54,969 nucleotides of DNA from Thermoplasmata archaeon (GTDB lineage: Archaea > Thermoplasmatota > Thermoplasmata > Lutacidiplasmatales > UBA184), in the NCBI GenBank assembly GCA_022750415.1, contig JAKIVT010000004.1, positions 1 to 54,969 on the forward strand, in the 5' to 3' direction. Below are positions 25,965-35,158 of the stretch, in pieces. Both the position numbers and the translations under genes were made by a program. Positions within the stretch are counted from its first letter, which is position 1. Each line of letters opens with the position of its first letter. The notes under the pieces were generated by a model. The model did not search any database. It was not told the DNA's origin and saw only the letters and a program-made list of their open reading frames with translations.

Positions 25965-27649
25965 GGCCAGTTGACCCCCTGGGCGAACGGGCCCATGGCG
26001 AGGACCGGGAGGAACAGGAGTCCCGTGACGATGAGCAGGAACCCCACGAGGTAGAGCGTGAACGTCACGGAAGAGGTCTTCAAGGTCCCCGCTCCGACGG
26101 GAATGTCCGGTTGCCGGGCGAGCGCCCCGCCGATCGCCAGCATGGCCACCATGGGGACGAAGCGGCCGAACAGCATGATCAGCCCGCCGGCGACGTTGAA
26201 GAACGGCGTCGCGTCGCCGATCGGTCCCATCCCGCTCCCGTTGTTCGCCGACTCGCTGGTGAACTCGTAGAGGACGATCGTGAACGCGTGCGACCCGGGT
26301 CCGGCCGCGACCTGGCTAAATCCGGCGACCGAGGCGACGGCGAGGGGGATGAAGATCGCGAGCGGGTGGGCGAGGAGCGTGACGATGGCCCACCGGATCT
26401 GGGCCGGCCCGATCTTCTTGCCCAGGTATTCGGGGGTCCGCCCGACCATCAGCCCGCCGACGAAGATCGCGAGCAAGGCGTTGATGAGAAGCGTCCCGAA
26501 TCCGGTGCCTTCCCCCCCGGGGGCGCACTGCAGGAACATCCCCCACAGGAGCACCGACTGCGCCCCGGGCGTCAGGGATCCGAGCGACATCGACGTGGCG
26601 CCGACGTTGCCGTAGACGCTGATCCCCTGGAAGAGGACGGATTCCGAGATCGAGAACCGGGACTCGGCCCCGACGAAGTACCCTCCGTTCTGGCTCACGC
26701 CCGTGGCGGCCAGGAACGGGTTGGAGGCCTCGAAGTAGAACAAGAGCAGGAGCGCGACGACGAAGATGATCAGGATCGCGCCGAGGTGGGGGTACGTCTC
26801 GTTCGGTCGCTTGACCATCCGCCCGAACAGGAACGGCGGGGCGAAGGTGAGGAGCATCATCATGACGATCTCGACGAGGTTCGTGAACGCCGTCGGATTC
26901 TGGAGCGGGTCGCCGGCGTTCGACGCGAAGTAGCCGCCCCCGTTCGTCCCGATCATCTCGATCGAGTCCCACGAGGCGACCGGTCCGGTGGGAACGACCT
27001 CGAAGCCGCCGCCGAGCAGGGTGTGGTGCACCGATTGGGCCAGGGTCTCGGGGACTCCCGCGAAGATCAGGATGAGGGCTCCGACGGCAGCGAGCGGGAA
27101 CAGGACCCGGGTCAGGCACCGAACCAGGTCGGACCAGTAGTTCCCGATCCGACCGTCCTTCCGGACGAACCCACGGACGAAGGCGACCAGGACCGCGAGC
27201 CCGCTCGCCGCGGAGAGGAACATCAGCATCTGCAGGCCGACCGAGGCGCTCAGGAGGGACGCCCCGGACTCGGGCGCGTAGTGTTGGTAGTCGGTGTTGG
27301 TGGTGAATGCGCTCGTGGTATGGAACGCGAGGTCCCAGGTCATCCCTTGGACGTGGAAGGCGTTCCACGGGAGGCCGCCCTGGAAGAACAGCAGGAGGAA
27401 GACGAAGACGAGGGCGACGGCGTTCGAGACGATCAGCGCCCCGGCGTACTCCTTCCAACCCATCGCGCGTCGGGGGTCGACCCCGAGGACCCCGTAGACG
27501 ACCCGGTCGACCGGGTCAAAGAAGCCGTCGAGGACCGTGGGACGGCCCTGGAAGACTTTCGCCATGTAGATGCCGAGCCAGCGGGCCAGGAGCAGGCCGA
27601 GGCCCAGGGTGAACAGGACGTCGGCAAGCGAGGAGGAGGATGCCAGCAT
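25961..27649 (-). CDS. kdpA: Potassium-transporting ATPase subunit KdpA
   Basis: A 562-residue K+-binding membrane subunit, close to the family length of about 557. Selectivity-filter-like segments include TTSAFTTNTDYQHYAPES, GTNGGGYFASNAGDPLQNP and YEFTSESANNGSGM. The start at ATG 27649 gives the expected first helix (LADVLFTLGLGLLLARWLGIYMAKV); the frame remains open far upstream but without homology. No kdpF and no KdpD/KdpE pair is next to it, although a histidine kinase cluster begins divergently. Confidence 0.95.
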   Translation of the reverse strand: MLASSSSLADVLFTLGLGLLLARWLGIYMAKVFQGRPTVLDGFFDPVDRVVYGVLGVDPRRAMGWKEYAGALIVSNAVALVFVFLLLFFQGGLPWNAFHVQGMTWDLAFHTTSAFTTNTDYQHYAPESGASLLSASVGLQMLMFLSAASGLAVLVAFVRGFVRKDGRIGNYWSDLVRCLTRVLFPLAAVGALILIFAGVPETLAQSVHHTLLGGGFEVVPTGPVASWDSIEMIGTNGGGYFASNAGDPLQNPTAFTNLVEIVMMMLLTFAPPFLFGRMVKRPNETYPHLGAILIIFVVALLLLFYFEASNPFLAATGVSQNGGYFVGAESRFSISESVLFQGISVYGNVGATSMSLGSLTPGAQSVLLWGMFLQCAPGGEGTGFGTLLINALLAIFVGGLMVGRTPEYLGKKIGPAQIRWAIVTLLAHPLAIFIPLAVASVAGFSQVAAGPGSHAFTIVLYEFTSESANNGSGMGPIGDATPFFNVAGGLIMLFGRFVPMVAMLAIGGALARQPDIPVGAGTLKTSSVTFTLYLVGFLLIVTGLLFLPVLAMGPFAQGVNWP

Positions 27650-27832
27650 GGTTGCGCTCCGCGGCCGGGAACGCCCTAACGGGCGCTCCCCGCAGACGCG
27701 GATGCGCGGCGGAGGTTCTCCGTCGCGACGACATGCTGCAGGCGGAGGTCGAGGCCCCTCCCGATTCCGCGGGCGAAGATGGGAGCGGTCGTAGGTCCTC
27801 CGCCGCCGAGCCAAACGGCGTGCCATAAACCC
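27650..27832 (-). promoter_or_regulatory. kdp promoter and long 5' leader
   Basis: On the minus strand the TATA-like GGGTTTATGG (about 27823-27832) predicts transcription start near 27800, leaving a leader of about 150 nt before kdpA. The leader contains GCGCCC-GTTA-GGGCGT (about 27672-27687), a stable hairpin about 25 nt before the ATG that could affect ribosome access. No known riboswitch class is recognised. The rest of the intergenic gap, to 28208, shows no gene. Confidence 0.4.
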
Positions 27833-28208
27833 ATCGGTCGAGGTGGCCGGCTCCCCGCTGCACCCTGCCCAGGCCACCCCGCGGACGGTCGGTGGCAGGG
27901 GTACGCCCGACACCGCCGGCCTCTCGGGCGACGGGATATGCCGAGGGGGGGACGTGCCGGGGCCAGTCCGGCCCAATGCCGACCCAGAGAGGGCGGGTCG
28001 GACCGCGAGTCGTCTCCCCCGGACGACGGTCGAGTGCCGCGATAGAACCTTAACCCACTCGAACGCTAATTTTCCGAACGAAGCTCGACAACGGCCGGCC
28101 GCGAATTCGCGTTTCCGCCGCGGGACGACCGAGGCGGTGGTTCCCGGGAACTCCGGCCGCGGGGGCCCCCAGGCGAGCGGCGTGCCACGCCCCGATCCGG
28201 GCCGACCC

Positions 28209-28991
28209 ATGAATCCGTGGTTGTTCGCCGGTGGGGTGACCAACCTCGCCGTGACGCCGATCTACGCGTACGTGGGCGCCCGCCTCTACGAGCGGTCGGT
28301 ATCGTCCCGGGCGCGGATCCCGTCGGCCCAATTCGCAATCTGGTGGTGGGGGCTCGGTGGGACGGGCGTGATCGCCGGCCTCACGGCGATCCTCTACTCG
28401 GTCGGGTGGCTGACGTTCGCTCTGGGATTCACCCTCTACCTGCTCACCGTCCTGGGCGACTGCCTGATCCTCTGGGGCCTCGTGGGGTATCTCCTCTACA
28501 TCTACACCGGAACGTACCACCTCCTCGAGATCTCGGCGTTCTACGCCGCGTTCTACACCATCGCGCTCTACTGGGTGGTCTCGAGCGGCCCGAACGGGGT
28601 CGCGCTGAACGCCGCAGGCCCCATCATGACCTATGCGCACCCGCTCGGGGGTCCGGTCTTCGCCGCGGTGATCCTAGGCCTCGTGTTTCCCGAGGTGATC
28701 GCGGGCATCCTGTACTTCTCCCTGATCCGCCGAACCCAGGATCGAACGCTCCGGTACCGGATCGCGATGGTCAGCGCCGCCCTCTTCGTGTTCTTCGGCG
28801 CCGCGTCGTACACCCCGCCCGCGGGCGTTGGGTTTCAGGTCTGGAGTCTCGTGAAGGCCCTGCTGGACGCGGGCTCCGCGCTCCTGGCCCTGTTCGCGTA
28901 CTTCCCTCCGGAAGCCCTGCGGCGCACCTTCCGAGTCTCCGCCGTCCCCCGAGAAGAACCGCGGGGAGAGGCCGTCGTGGCGAGCCCATGA
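28209..28991 (+). CDS. Multi-pass (about 7 TM) membrane protein of unknown function
   Basis: A 260-residue protein with about seven hydrophobic helices, from PWLFAGGVTNLAVTPIYAYVGA to the last LVKALLDAGSALLALFAYFP, and a short cytoplasmic tail. No enzyme motif is seen and there is no retinal-type lysine signature that I can recognise. It precedes a PAS histidine kinase by 200 bp on the same strand, so it could be a membrane sensor for the kinase, but this is only positional. TATA-like ACCTTAACC at about 28045 suggests a leader of over 100 nt. Confidence 0.65.
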   Translation: MNPWLFAGGVTNLAVTPIYAYVGARLYERSVSSRARIPSAQFAIWWWGLGGTGVIAGLTAILYSVGWLTFALGFTLYLLTVLGDCLILWGLVGYLLYIYTGTYHLLEISAFYAAFYTIALYWVVSSGPNGVALNAAGPIMTYAHPLGGPVFAAVILGLVFPEVIAGILYFSLIRRTQDRTLRYRIAMVSAALFVFFGAASYTPPAGVGFQVWSLVKALLDAGSALLALFAYFPPEALRRTFRVSAVPREEPRGEAVVASP

Positions 28992-29191
28992 CGGGCGCGC
29001 CCGGTTCGGAACTTCCTCGGAAGCTCCGTTCGGTCCGGAGGCCCTTCGCGAGGGATTCCCGTCCCGTCGGTGGGATCGGGCTCCGTCGTCCCGAAACCCC
29101 GCGCGTTCGGGAGCGGGCCGGTTCCCTTCCCCCAACGGATGCGAGCGACCCTCCCCATCGAAGGCACGGTCCACCCCGGGGGCCGCGACCC

Positions 29192-30442
29192 GTGGTGCGA
29201 TTCCCGGTCCTCCTGCTCGGGGCGTTCGGCCTCTCCTTGTTCCGCCGCCCGGAGCCGGATCTCGCCGTCGCCCCACCGTACCCCCTGCTCGTCGACATGG
29301 TTCCCGGGGTCCTCCTCGTTCTCGACGAGAAACGGATGGTCCGGTATGCCAACGGCGCCGTCGTGCCGGTCCTCGGTTACGAAGTGTCGGAAGTCCTCGG
29401 CCGGCCCCTCTCCGCGTTCTTCGTGGCGGAGTCGCGGGCCGCCCTCGCGAACCTCCTCGATGGGCTCCAGTCGGGGGAACCGCGACGGAGGCTCGAGCTT
29501 CCCGCGAAGAGCCGCATGGGCGCAACGGTGCCGGTCGAGGTGACCGCCGAACCGGTCGGTCGCTCGAAGTCCGGCCCGGTCGCGGTGTTTCTTCGCAATC
29601 TCACGGAGCGGGACGCCTTGACGGAGGCCCTCGCCCTCCGGGCCGCGGAGCTCGCCCGGTCCAACAAAGACCTCGAGCAGTTCGCGTACGTCGCCTCGCA
29701 CGACCTCCAGGAGCCGCTCCGGATGGTCGGCAGCTACACGCAGCTTCTCGGCGAGAAGTACGCCGGAAAGCTCGACAGCGATGCGGAGGAGTACCTCCGA
29801 TTCACCCACGACGGGGTCGTCCGGATGCGGCAGCTCATCGACGACCTGCTCGCCTTCGCCCGCGTCGGAACCCGGGGAAAGCCGTTCGAACCGGTCGCGG
29901 TCGAGGAGGTGTTCGACCAGGCGGTCGGCAACCTCGAGGCGGCCATCGCGGCGAAGGGCGCCGTGGTGACGCACGGCCCGCTCCCGAAGGTCGAGGGCGA
30001 CCGGGGGCAGTTGGTCCAGCTCCTCCAAAACCTGATCGGAAATGGGCTGAAGTTCCACGGTTCCGGCCCCCCCCACATCCGGGTCGAGGCCGTACGCGAG
30101 GGCGCGGTCTGGCGAATCTCCGTCCAGGACGACGGGATCGGCATCGCCCCCGAGTACCAGGCGAAGATCTTCCTGATGTTCCAGCGGCTCCACACCCGGG
30201 AGGAGTACCCGGGCTCGGGGATTGGCCTCGCGATCTGCAAGCGGGTGGTGGAGCGCCACGGAGGTCAGATCGGCGTCGAGAGCACGGGCCGGCCCGGACA
30301 CGGTACGCGCTTCTGGTTTACCCTCTCGACCGGTGGGGGCCATCCGACCCTGTCCACGGCTCCGGCCGTGGCCGAGCACGACGTCTCGATGGCCGAGCGG
30401 GCGCAGTCGCTCATCCAGGAACGGCTGCAGGAGCTGATCTGA
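29192..30442 (+). CDS. PAS-domain sensor histidine kinase
   Basis: A histidine kinase of about 416 residues from GTG 29192 (GTG 29195 is equally possible). A short hydrophobic stretch (FPVLLLGAFGLSLF) is followed by a PAS domain (residues about 30-140: VPGVLLVLDEKRMVRYANGA). HisKA contains EQFAYVASHDLQEPLRMV with the phospho-acceptor His170. HATPase_c shows NLIGNGLKFHG (N box), DDGIGIAP (G1) and GSGIGLAICKRVV (G2). The HisKA type resembles cyanobacterial phytochrome kinases that partner with Rcp1-like receivers, and such a receiver is the next gene. The signal is unknown. Confidence 0.9.
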   Translation: MVRFPVLLLGAFGLSLFRRPEPDLAVAPPYPLLVDMVPGVLLVLDEKRMVRYANGAVVPVLGYEVSEVLGRPLSAFFVAESRAALANLLDGLQSGEPRRRLELPAKSRMGATVPVEVTAEPVGRSKSGPVAVFLRNLTERDALTEALALRAAELARSNKDLEQFAYVASHDLQEPLRMVGSYTQLLGEKYAGKLDSDAEEYLRFTHDGVVRMRQLIDDLLAFARVGTRGKPFEPVAVEEVFDQAVGNLEAAIAAKGAVVTHGPLPKVEGDRGQLVQLLQNLIGNGLKFHGSGPPHIRVEAVREGAVWRISVQDDGIGIAPEYQAKIFLMFQRLHTREEYPGSGIGLAICKRVVERHGGQIGVESTGRPGHGTRFWFTLSTGGGHPTLSTAPAVAEHDVSMAERAQSLIQERLQELI

Positions 30443-30512
30443 GGCGTTCGAGGGGCTCGGGACCGATGCGGATTCGCGCCACAACGTTCTTGAAAGGCGG
30501 GACCGTTCTCCG

Positions 30513-30974
30513 ATGTTGACGATGACCCGTACCGGGAGCCCCGAGGCGGGGACCGTCCACATCCTGGTCGCCGAGGACAGCGTTGCCGACGCCGGTCTGA
30601 TCCGCGAGGCGATGCGGACCAGTCGGATCTCGAACGAGCTGCATGTCGTTCCCGACGGCGTCGAGGCCCTCGCGTACCTTCGGAGGACGGGCAAATATTC
30701 GGGATCCCCGCGACCGAGCATGATCTTCCTCGACCTCAACATGCCCCGGAAGGACGGGCGGGAAGTCCTCCGGGAGATCAAGGCGGACGCCGACCTGCGG
30801 CGGATCCCGGTGATCATCCTCTCCTCATCGGGCGCGGAGGAAGACGTGGTCGGCGCGTACGACCACCACGCGAACGTCTACATCCGCAAACCCGTCGACT
30901 TCGAGGCGTTCCGCGGGATCGTCCGCCAGATCGAGAGCTTCTGGTTCTCGGCCGCCGAGCTTCCGGGCGCCTGA
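30513..30974 (+). CDS. CheY/Rcp1-like single-domain response regulator
   Basis: A 153-residue receiver domain: acidic pocket AEDS near residues 20-23, phosphorylation site Asp74 in FLDLNMP, Ser/Thr position in LSSSG and conserved Lys126 in YIRKPVDF. It has no output domain. Its order after the PAS kinase (70 bp downstream) and its Rcp1-like extensions suggest it receives phosphate from that kinase and passes the signal by protein contact or phosphorelay. Confidence 0.9.
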   Translation: MLTMTRTGSPEAGTVHILVAEDSVADAGLIREAMRTSRISNELHVVPDGVEALAYLRRTGKYSGSPRPSMIFLDLNMPRKDGREVLREIKADADLRRIPVIILSSSGAEEDVVGAYDHHANVYIRKPVDFEAFRGIVRQIESFWFSAAELPGA

Positions 30975-30992
30975 CCCGAACGGAGGCGCGCG

Positions 30993-32195
30993 ATGCCTCC
31001 CCGCCCCCTCGAGGTCCTCCTCGTCGAGGACCAATCCGGCGATGCCCGTCTCGTCGAACTCGCCTTGGCGAGCGAGCCAGCGGGGGAGTTCGTTCTCCGC
31101 CGCGCCACCCGAATCTCCGAGGCGCTGGCCCTCCTGGGCGAACGGCACGCCGACGTCCTCCTCCTCGACCTCGGCCTCCCCGACAGCCAGGGGTTCGAGG
31201 GGCTCCACGCGATCCGGGCCGCCGACCCGCGGACGGCAGTGGTCGTCCTCTCCGGGACCGAGGACCCCGAACTCGTCGGCAGGGCCGTCGGGGAGGGGGC
31301 CGAGGAATACGAGGTGAAGGGGCTGACCGCGCGCGGGTACCTGGGGGGCGTGGTGCGTGCCGCCGTCGTCCTCCGAGCGTCCCGGGCACGACTGGCCGAC
31401 CCGAGACCGGTCGAGCCCGAGGAGCTTTCGGAGCTCGACACCCTCTCCGAGGCGGTCGCGGTCCTCGAGGCCGATCGCCTCCGACGCGTCAATCGCACGT
31501 GGCGGCGGCTGTTCGATTGGTCGGAGAAGGTTCCCGTCGACCTCCCGTCGCTCGTTCGCGACGCCGTGACCCGCGTGGGGCGAGTGGGCGGCCGCCCGGC
31601 GACCGGACCCGGCCCGATCACCGCCTGGGGGGAAGGGGTGGTCCAACGGGCCGACGGCCGAAAGACGAGCGTGCGCTACATCGTCGAGACGTGGCCGGTA
31701 CCTTCCGGACCGCGCGTCCTCCTTCGAATTCGACCCCGCGCAGCAACTGGAACCGGGTCCGGCTCCGGGCGGGACCCTGCCTGGGTTGCTCCCTCTGGGG
31801 GGGCCGACCCCACGCCGCTCGGTCCCCTCCCAAACCGTGGGGACCGCGGAGCGGTGCTGGACTCGGATGCGTGGGTGGCGATTCGGGAGATCGCGGGGGG
31901 GGATCCGACGTTCGTCCCGCAGCTCCTCGAATCGTTCCGAACCTACGGAGCCGAGCTCGTGACGGCCCTCGTCGCGGCCGACGACCGGCGCGACCTCGAC
32001 GAAGTGCAAAGGTCGGCGCACACCCTGAAGTCGACGAGCGCGCAGGTCGGGGCGACCCGACTCGCCGAGATCTCCCGCGACATCGAGAATGCGTGTCGGG
32101 CGGGGCGATCGGACCGCGCCAGGGAACTGGTCGCTCAGGTCGAGCCCGAATTCCGAGAGGTGTTGAAGGCCCTACGGAGCCCACCGGGGGCGTGA
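30993..32195 (+). CDS. REC-PAS-HPt phosphorelay protein
   Basis: A 400-residue protein with three parts. Residues 5-120 are a receiver (VEDQ, Asp59 in LLLDLGLPDS, Lys109). Residues about 145-245 look like a divergent PAS domain (LDTLSEAVAVLEADRLRRVN..W..LFDW). After a Gly/Pro-rich linker, residues about 295-395 form an HPt domain with AHTLKSTSAQVGA and phospho-acceptor His343. HPt domains outside CheA are uncommon in archaea. It starts 18 bp after the CheY-like gene with GGAGG before the ATG. It could take phosphate at Asp59 and shuttle it via His343 to another receiver such as the one at 32230-32676. Confidence 0.8.
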   Translation: MPPRPLEVLLVEDQSGDARLVELALASEPAGEFVLRRATRISEALALLGERHADVLLLDLGLPDSQGFEGLHAIRAADPRTAVVVLSGTEDPELVGRAVGEGAEEYEVKGLTARGYLGGVVRAAVVLRASRARLADPRPVEPEELSELDTLSEAVAVLEADRLRRVNRTWRRLFDWSEKVPVDLPSLVRDAVTRVGRVGGRPATGPGPITAWGEGVVQRADGRKTSVRYIVETWPVPSGPRVLLRIRPRAATGTGSGSGRDPAWVAPSGGADPTPLGPLPNRGDRGAVLDSDAWVAIREIAGGDPTFVPQLLESFRTYGAELVTALVAADDRRDLDEVQRSAHTLKSTSAQVGATRLAEISRDIENACRAGRSDRARELVAQVEPEFREVLKALRSPPGA

Positions 32196-32229
32196 GTCTC
32201 GACGACGCGTGGGGGCCGGACCGCCCGAG

Positions 32230-32676
32230 CTAGGTTTCGTCCCGGAGGCGAGCGAGGAGTTTGCGAAGCTCCGAGGGTTGGAGCGGCTTCGTGAGGACGT
32301 GGTACGCGCCCGCTTTGACGAGCTCCCGGACCCTCGGGTCGTCCGGCGGGTTGCCGCTGCACACGATGAGCTTCAACTGCGGCTTCCGCGCCATCATGTA
32401 CCGGGCCGCCTCGAGCCCTCCGTCGAGGGGGGAGGGCGAGGCCGCCAGGAACCCGAAGAATCCGTCGCCCGCGCTCCGCACCGGTGTGCCGAGGGGGAGC
32501 GTGATGTCCGCGAAGACGACGTCCGGGTGGTCCTGCTCAAACCGCTCGATCGCCTTGCTCGCGGTCTCCGCCTCCGCAATCGCCTCGTCGGCGACCCCGC
32601 CGGACTTCAGGGTCTGGCGAATCGCCAGACGGACCACCGGCGAGTCTTCGACAATCAGGAACCGGGGTGTCGGCAT
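32230..32676 (-). CDS. Response regulator receiver with internal insertion
   Basis: A 148-residue receiver on the opposite strand, convergent with the REC-PAS-HPt gene. VEDS holds the acidic pair, Asp57 in FADITLP is the phosphorylation site and Lys130 lies in LTKPL. Between beta-3 and alpha-3 about 25 extra residues are inserted (GTPVRSAGDGFFGFLAASPS onward), right over the phosphorylation face. There is no output domain. A TATA-like GGTTTATCC at about 32733-32741 predicts a short leader. Confidence 0.85.
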   Translation of the reverse strand: MPTPRFLIVEDSPVVRLAIRQTLKSGGVADEAIAEAETASKAIERFEQDHPDVVFADITLPLGTPVRSAGDGFFGFLAASPSPLDGGLEAARYMMARKPQLKLIVCSGNPPDDPRVRELVKAGAYHVLTKPLQPSELRKLLARLRDET

Positions 32677-32820
32677 CCACTCTGGACGGCGACCCTCCCC
32701 GTGGTCGTCGTCGGATTCGAATGCTCGGCCGGGCGGATAAACCCTTTCGGGTGGCCGGTGGGGTACCGCGCGATCCCGGCAGGCCCCGGGCGGGGGTGGG
32801 TCCGTGCCCGGGACCCTCGC

Positions 32821-34350
32821 TCAGACGATTCGCAACAGGTCGTAGGGTCCCCCGTCGGACGCCTCGGTCAACACGAAGCCGGGGGTCCACGGCTTGGAAC
32901 CGTAGAGGAAGACCCGTCCGAGGCGGGTGTGGAGCCGGATGCGGAGGGCGGCGAGCGACCGAATCGGCTTGGCGAGCGGAGTGTCCGGTCGGGCGATCGC
33001 AATGAGGTGCAAGTTCGCCCCGCCAAGGGTCGCCTGGAGGCCGCCCAGGAAGGTGGCGGCGATGTCCGGCGTGATCGCGACCCGGAGGGAGGCTGCCAAC
33101 GACTCGAGCCCGGAGACGTAGAGCACGACGAGGCTCGGGAACGACCCGGAACCGTCTCCCTTGAGCCAGCTCGTCAATTCGGCGTCCCGCGCTTCCGGGT
33201 TGGAGGCCGAGGGGATCAACGTGCTCGGCGCCACGACCGAGCCCGCGAGCTCCGGTCGGGTCGCCGCGACCCGGGGGCCGAGGTCCCGGGTGACGTCGAC
33301 GACCCGGAAGGCCCGAGCGAGCTGTTCCGCGGGCACGACTCCGTCGATGCCGGCCCAGATCTCTTCCGCCGAAAGCGAAGCGGCGGGAACGAGAAGAACG
33401 TGCCCGCCCCGGCGCATGGTGTGCCCGATTACCGGGCGCAGCAAGTGCTGGAGGACCGAGTCGGGGAGGTCTTCGTCCGCTTCCAGGAGGCTCATCTTCC
33501 CGAGGGGAAGTCGGCCGAAGTTCTCCGCGAAGCTCTTCGACCCCGGCCAGAGCTGATGCGGAATCGGGTCGGGCTCGGGGTCGATCTCGCCGCCCCGAAG
33601 GTCGACGTTCGCTCGGACCGGCTCGATGCATTGGAACTTCGCCCCTTCGACGGTGTACGGATACGACGAGTTCGCCACTCGGATTCCGCGGAGCTTCGGA
33701 AGGAGGAGCCACCGTTCCAGCCGGTCGTCCGTCAACTCGCGCCGGGTGACGACGACGCCGTTGACGAGGTAGTCCAACTGGGACTGTTCCTCCCGTTCGA
33801 GCACGAGAATGAGGTGGGAGCGGGACCGACCCATCCGACGGAGCAGCATCCGCTCGACCTCGGCCCGGTCGAGCGAGTCCGGTCCCTGGTGGCTCCGCAT
33901 CCCGAGATACTGCTCGACGAGGGCGTCCCAAGAGTCGATGACGACGACCGAGGGCCGGTCGTTCGGAAGCCGACTCCAAGCATCCTGCACCGGCGACGGG
34001 AGCATCAGGAACTCCGCGAGCGCCTGGCGCTCGGTCGGCTCTCCGTCCTCCAGGATCGCGGTCCCCGTTGCGGTCGCGAACCCCCCGCGGTACGGCGGGT
34101 CGGTCGCGCTCGCGTCGACCAAATGGATCGCGGCCGCCCCAACCTCGCCGATCCACGGGAACTCCCGGCGGAGCTCCCCTTGGGACACGCGGCTGGTGAC
34201 GAGGACGCGTTCTCCCGCGAACGCTTCGAGGAGCGCAAGGCACAGCGTCGATTTTCCGGACCCTGGCGGGCCCCGGACGAGGAGGGTCTGCGGGCCGGGC
34301 AAGGCGAGGAACTCGCGAAGTTCGGCCGGGAGGCGGACTGCAGAACTCAT
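32821..34350 (-). CDS. GvpD/KaiC-like P-loop ATPase
   Basis: A 509-residue protein. The N-terminus LPAELREFLALPGPQTLLV leads into Walker A RGPPGSGKST, then RVLVTSRVSQGELRREFPWIG, a pattern like the STRVS....FPW segment of GvpD-type ATPases, and Walker B SVVVIDSWDALVEQ. The second half is a further RecA-like or ligand domain with no P-loop, ending FLYGSKPWTPGFVL. It is clearly paralogous to the protein at 44986-46533 (same length, same start and end motifs). GvpD represses gas-vesicle genes in haloarchaea, but no gvp genes are here, so a regulatory role is only suggested. Confidence 0.75.
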   Translation of the reverse strand: MSSAVRLPAELREFLALPGPQTLLVRGPPGSGKSTLCLALLEAFAGERVLVTSRVSQGELRREFPWIGEVGAAAIHLVDASATDPPYRGGFATATGTAILEDGEPTERQALAEFLMLPSPVQDAWSRLPNDRPSVVVIDSWDALVEQYLGMRSHQGPDSLDRAEVERMLLRRMGRSRSHLILVLEREEQSQLDYLVNGVVVTRRELTDDRLERWLLLPKLRGIRVANSSYPYTVEGAKFQCIEPVRANVDLRGGEIDPEPDPIPHQLWPGSKSFAENFGRLPLGKMSLLEADEDLPDSVLQHLLRPVIGHTMRRGGHVLLVPAASLSAEEIWAGIDGVVPAEQLARAFRVVDVTRDLGPRVAATRPELAGSVVAPSTLIPSASNPEARDAELTSWLKGDGSGSFPSLVVLYVSGLESLAASLRVAITPDIAATFLGGLQATLGGANLHLIAIARPDTPLAKPIRSLAALRIRLHTRLGRVFLYGSKPWTPGFVLTEASDGGPYDLLRIV

Positions 34351-34496
34351 GGCCCGAAACGTCGGGGGCTGATCCGAGCCCTCTGGGTGAAATTGGGGGT
34401 CCCTAGGGTATTAGGGTGTCGTTTGGAGGGTGCGACGCACCCGTCGGCAGCTAGGGTCTGAAACCGGCGTGCCTCGGGCGGGATTCCTGGGGGAGC

Positions 34497-34515
34497 GCCC
34501 GCCCTACGGGCGGGC
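34497..34515. terminator. Perfect hairpin at the 3' end of the 34504-34926 gene
   Basis: GCCCGCCC-TAC-GGGCGGGC is a perfect 8-bp stem with a 3-base loop. It overlaps the stop codon of the minus-strand gene and could end transcription or protect its 3' end. There is no T-run after it. Confidence 0.4.
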
Positions 34516-34926
34516 CCGCATCCGGTTGCCCTTCGGGTTGTGTTCGACCTCGGCGAGGCCGAGCTTTTCGAGGACCGGAGGGACGTAGTTTCCAAATCGG
34601 CCACGGAGGCCTTTCTTGAGGCCGTACCAGCCACCGACGGGGTTCTTCGGGGACCGACCCCAGGCTTCCACGGTCCCGTCGGCCGCGGGTTTCTGTTCGT
34701 CGGCGCTCCCGAGGGGCATCCAGTCGCCGTGCCTCTTCAACGCGGCGGCGAGGTCGTCGATGCAGCGCAGCTGGTACCGGAGCTCGGTATTGCCGACTTG
34801 GACGACGAGGGCGGGCGGGTCGAGGCTCGGATCCCGGAAGGCGACGAATTCGGAGGCACCGCTCGGGGTCTTGAGGGTCCAGGGGTGCTCGCGGGTCCCT
34901 TCGCTGGCCGGCTTTCCCTCTCCCAT
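34504..34926 (-). CDS. Conserved hypothetical protein
   Basis: A 140-residue soluble protein with MGEGKPASEGTREHPWTLKT at the start and a central QLRCIDDLAAALKRHGDWMPLG. The end (WYGLKKGLRGRFGNYVPPVLEKLGLAEVEHNPKGNRM) looks like a small wHTH-type DNA-binding end. I recall similar proteins in bacteria without a known function and give no name. It is preceded by an A+T-poor leader with no clear TATA box. Confidence 0.65.
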   Translation of the reverse strand: MGEGKPASEGTREHPWTLKTPSGASEFVAFRDPSLDPPALVVQVGNTELRYQLRCIDDLAAALKRHGDWMPLGSADEQKPAADGTVEAWGRSPKNPVGGWYGLKKGLRGRFGNYVPPVLEKLGLAEVEHNPKGNRMRARP

Positions 34927-35158
34927 GTTCGTGACTGTCGAACGGAGGGTTCCCCCTGGTTCAACAGGCGCAGGAATGGCCCTCAGGGCTTAGACGTTCC
35001 GGTTTCTCTCTTGACAGCCGACCGCCGATTCGCCCGCCGGCCGACACCCCGGATCGGAACGCAAGGGCCGGGCCCGATCTTCGAGCGCCCGCTTGCGCTC
35101 GATGCGGTGTCGGGGGAGACCTCCTCGTAATCTGGCTCCCCGAGCCTGAACGGATTGG

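Noticed and set aside
25937-27679. 580-codon plus-strand frame opposite kdpA
   Set aside because: Highly charged repetitive shadow translation; the minus strand encodes a complete KdpA.
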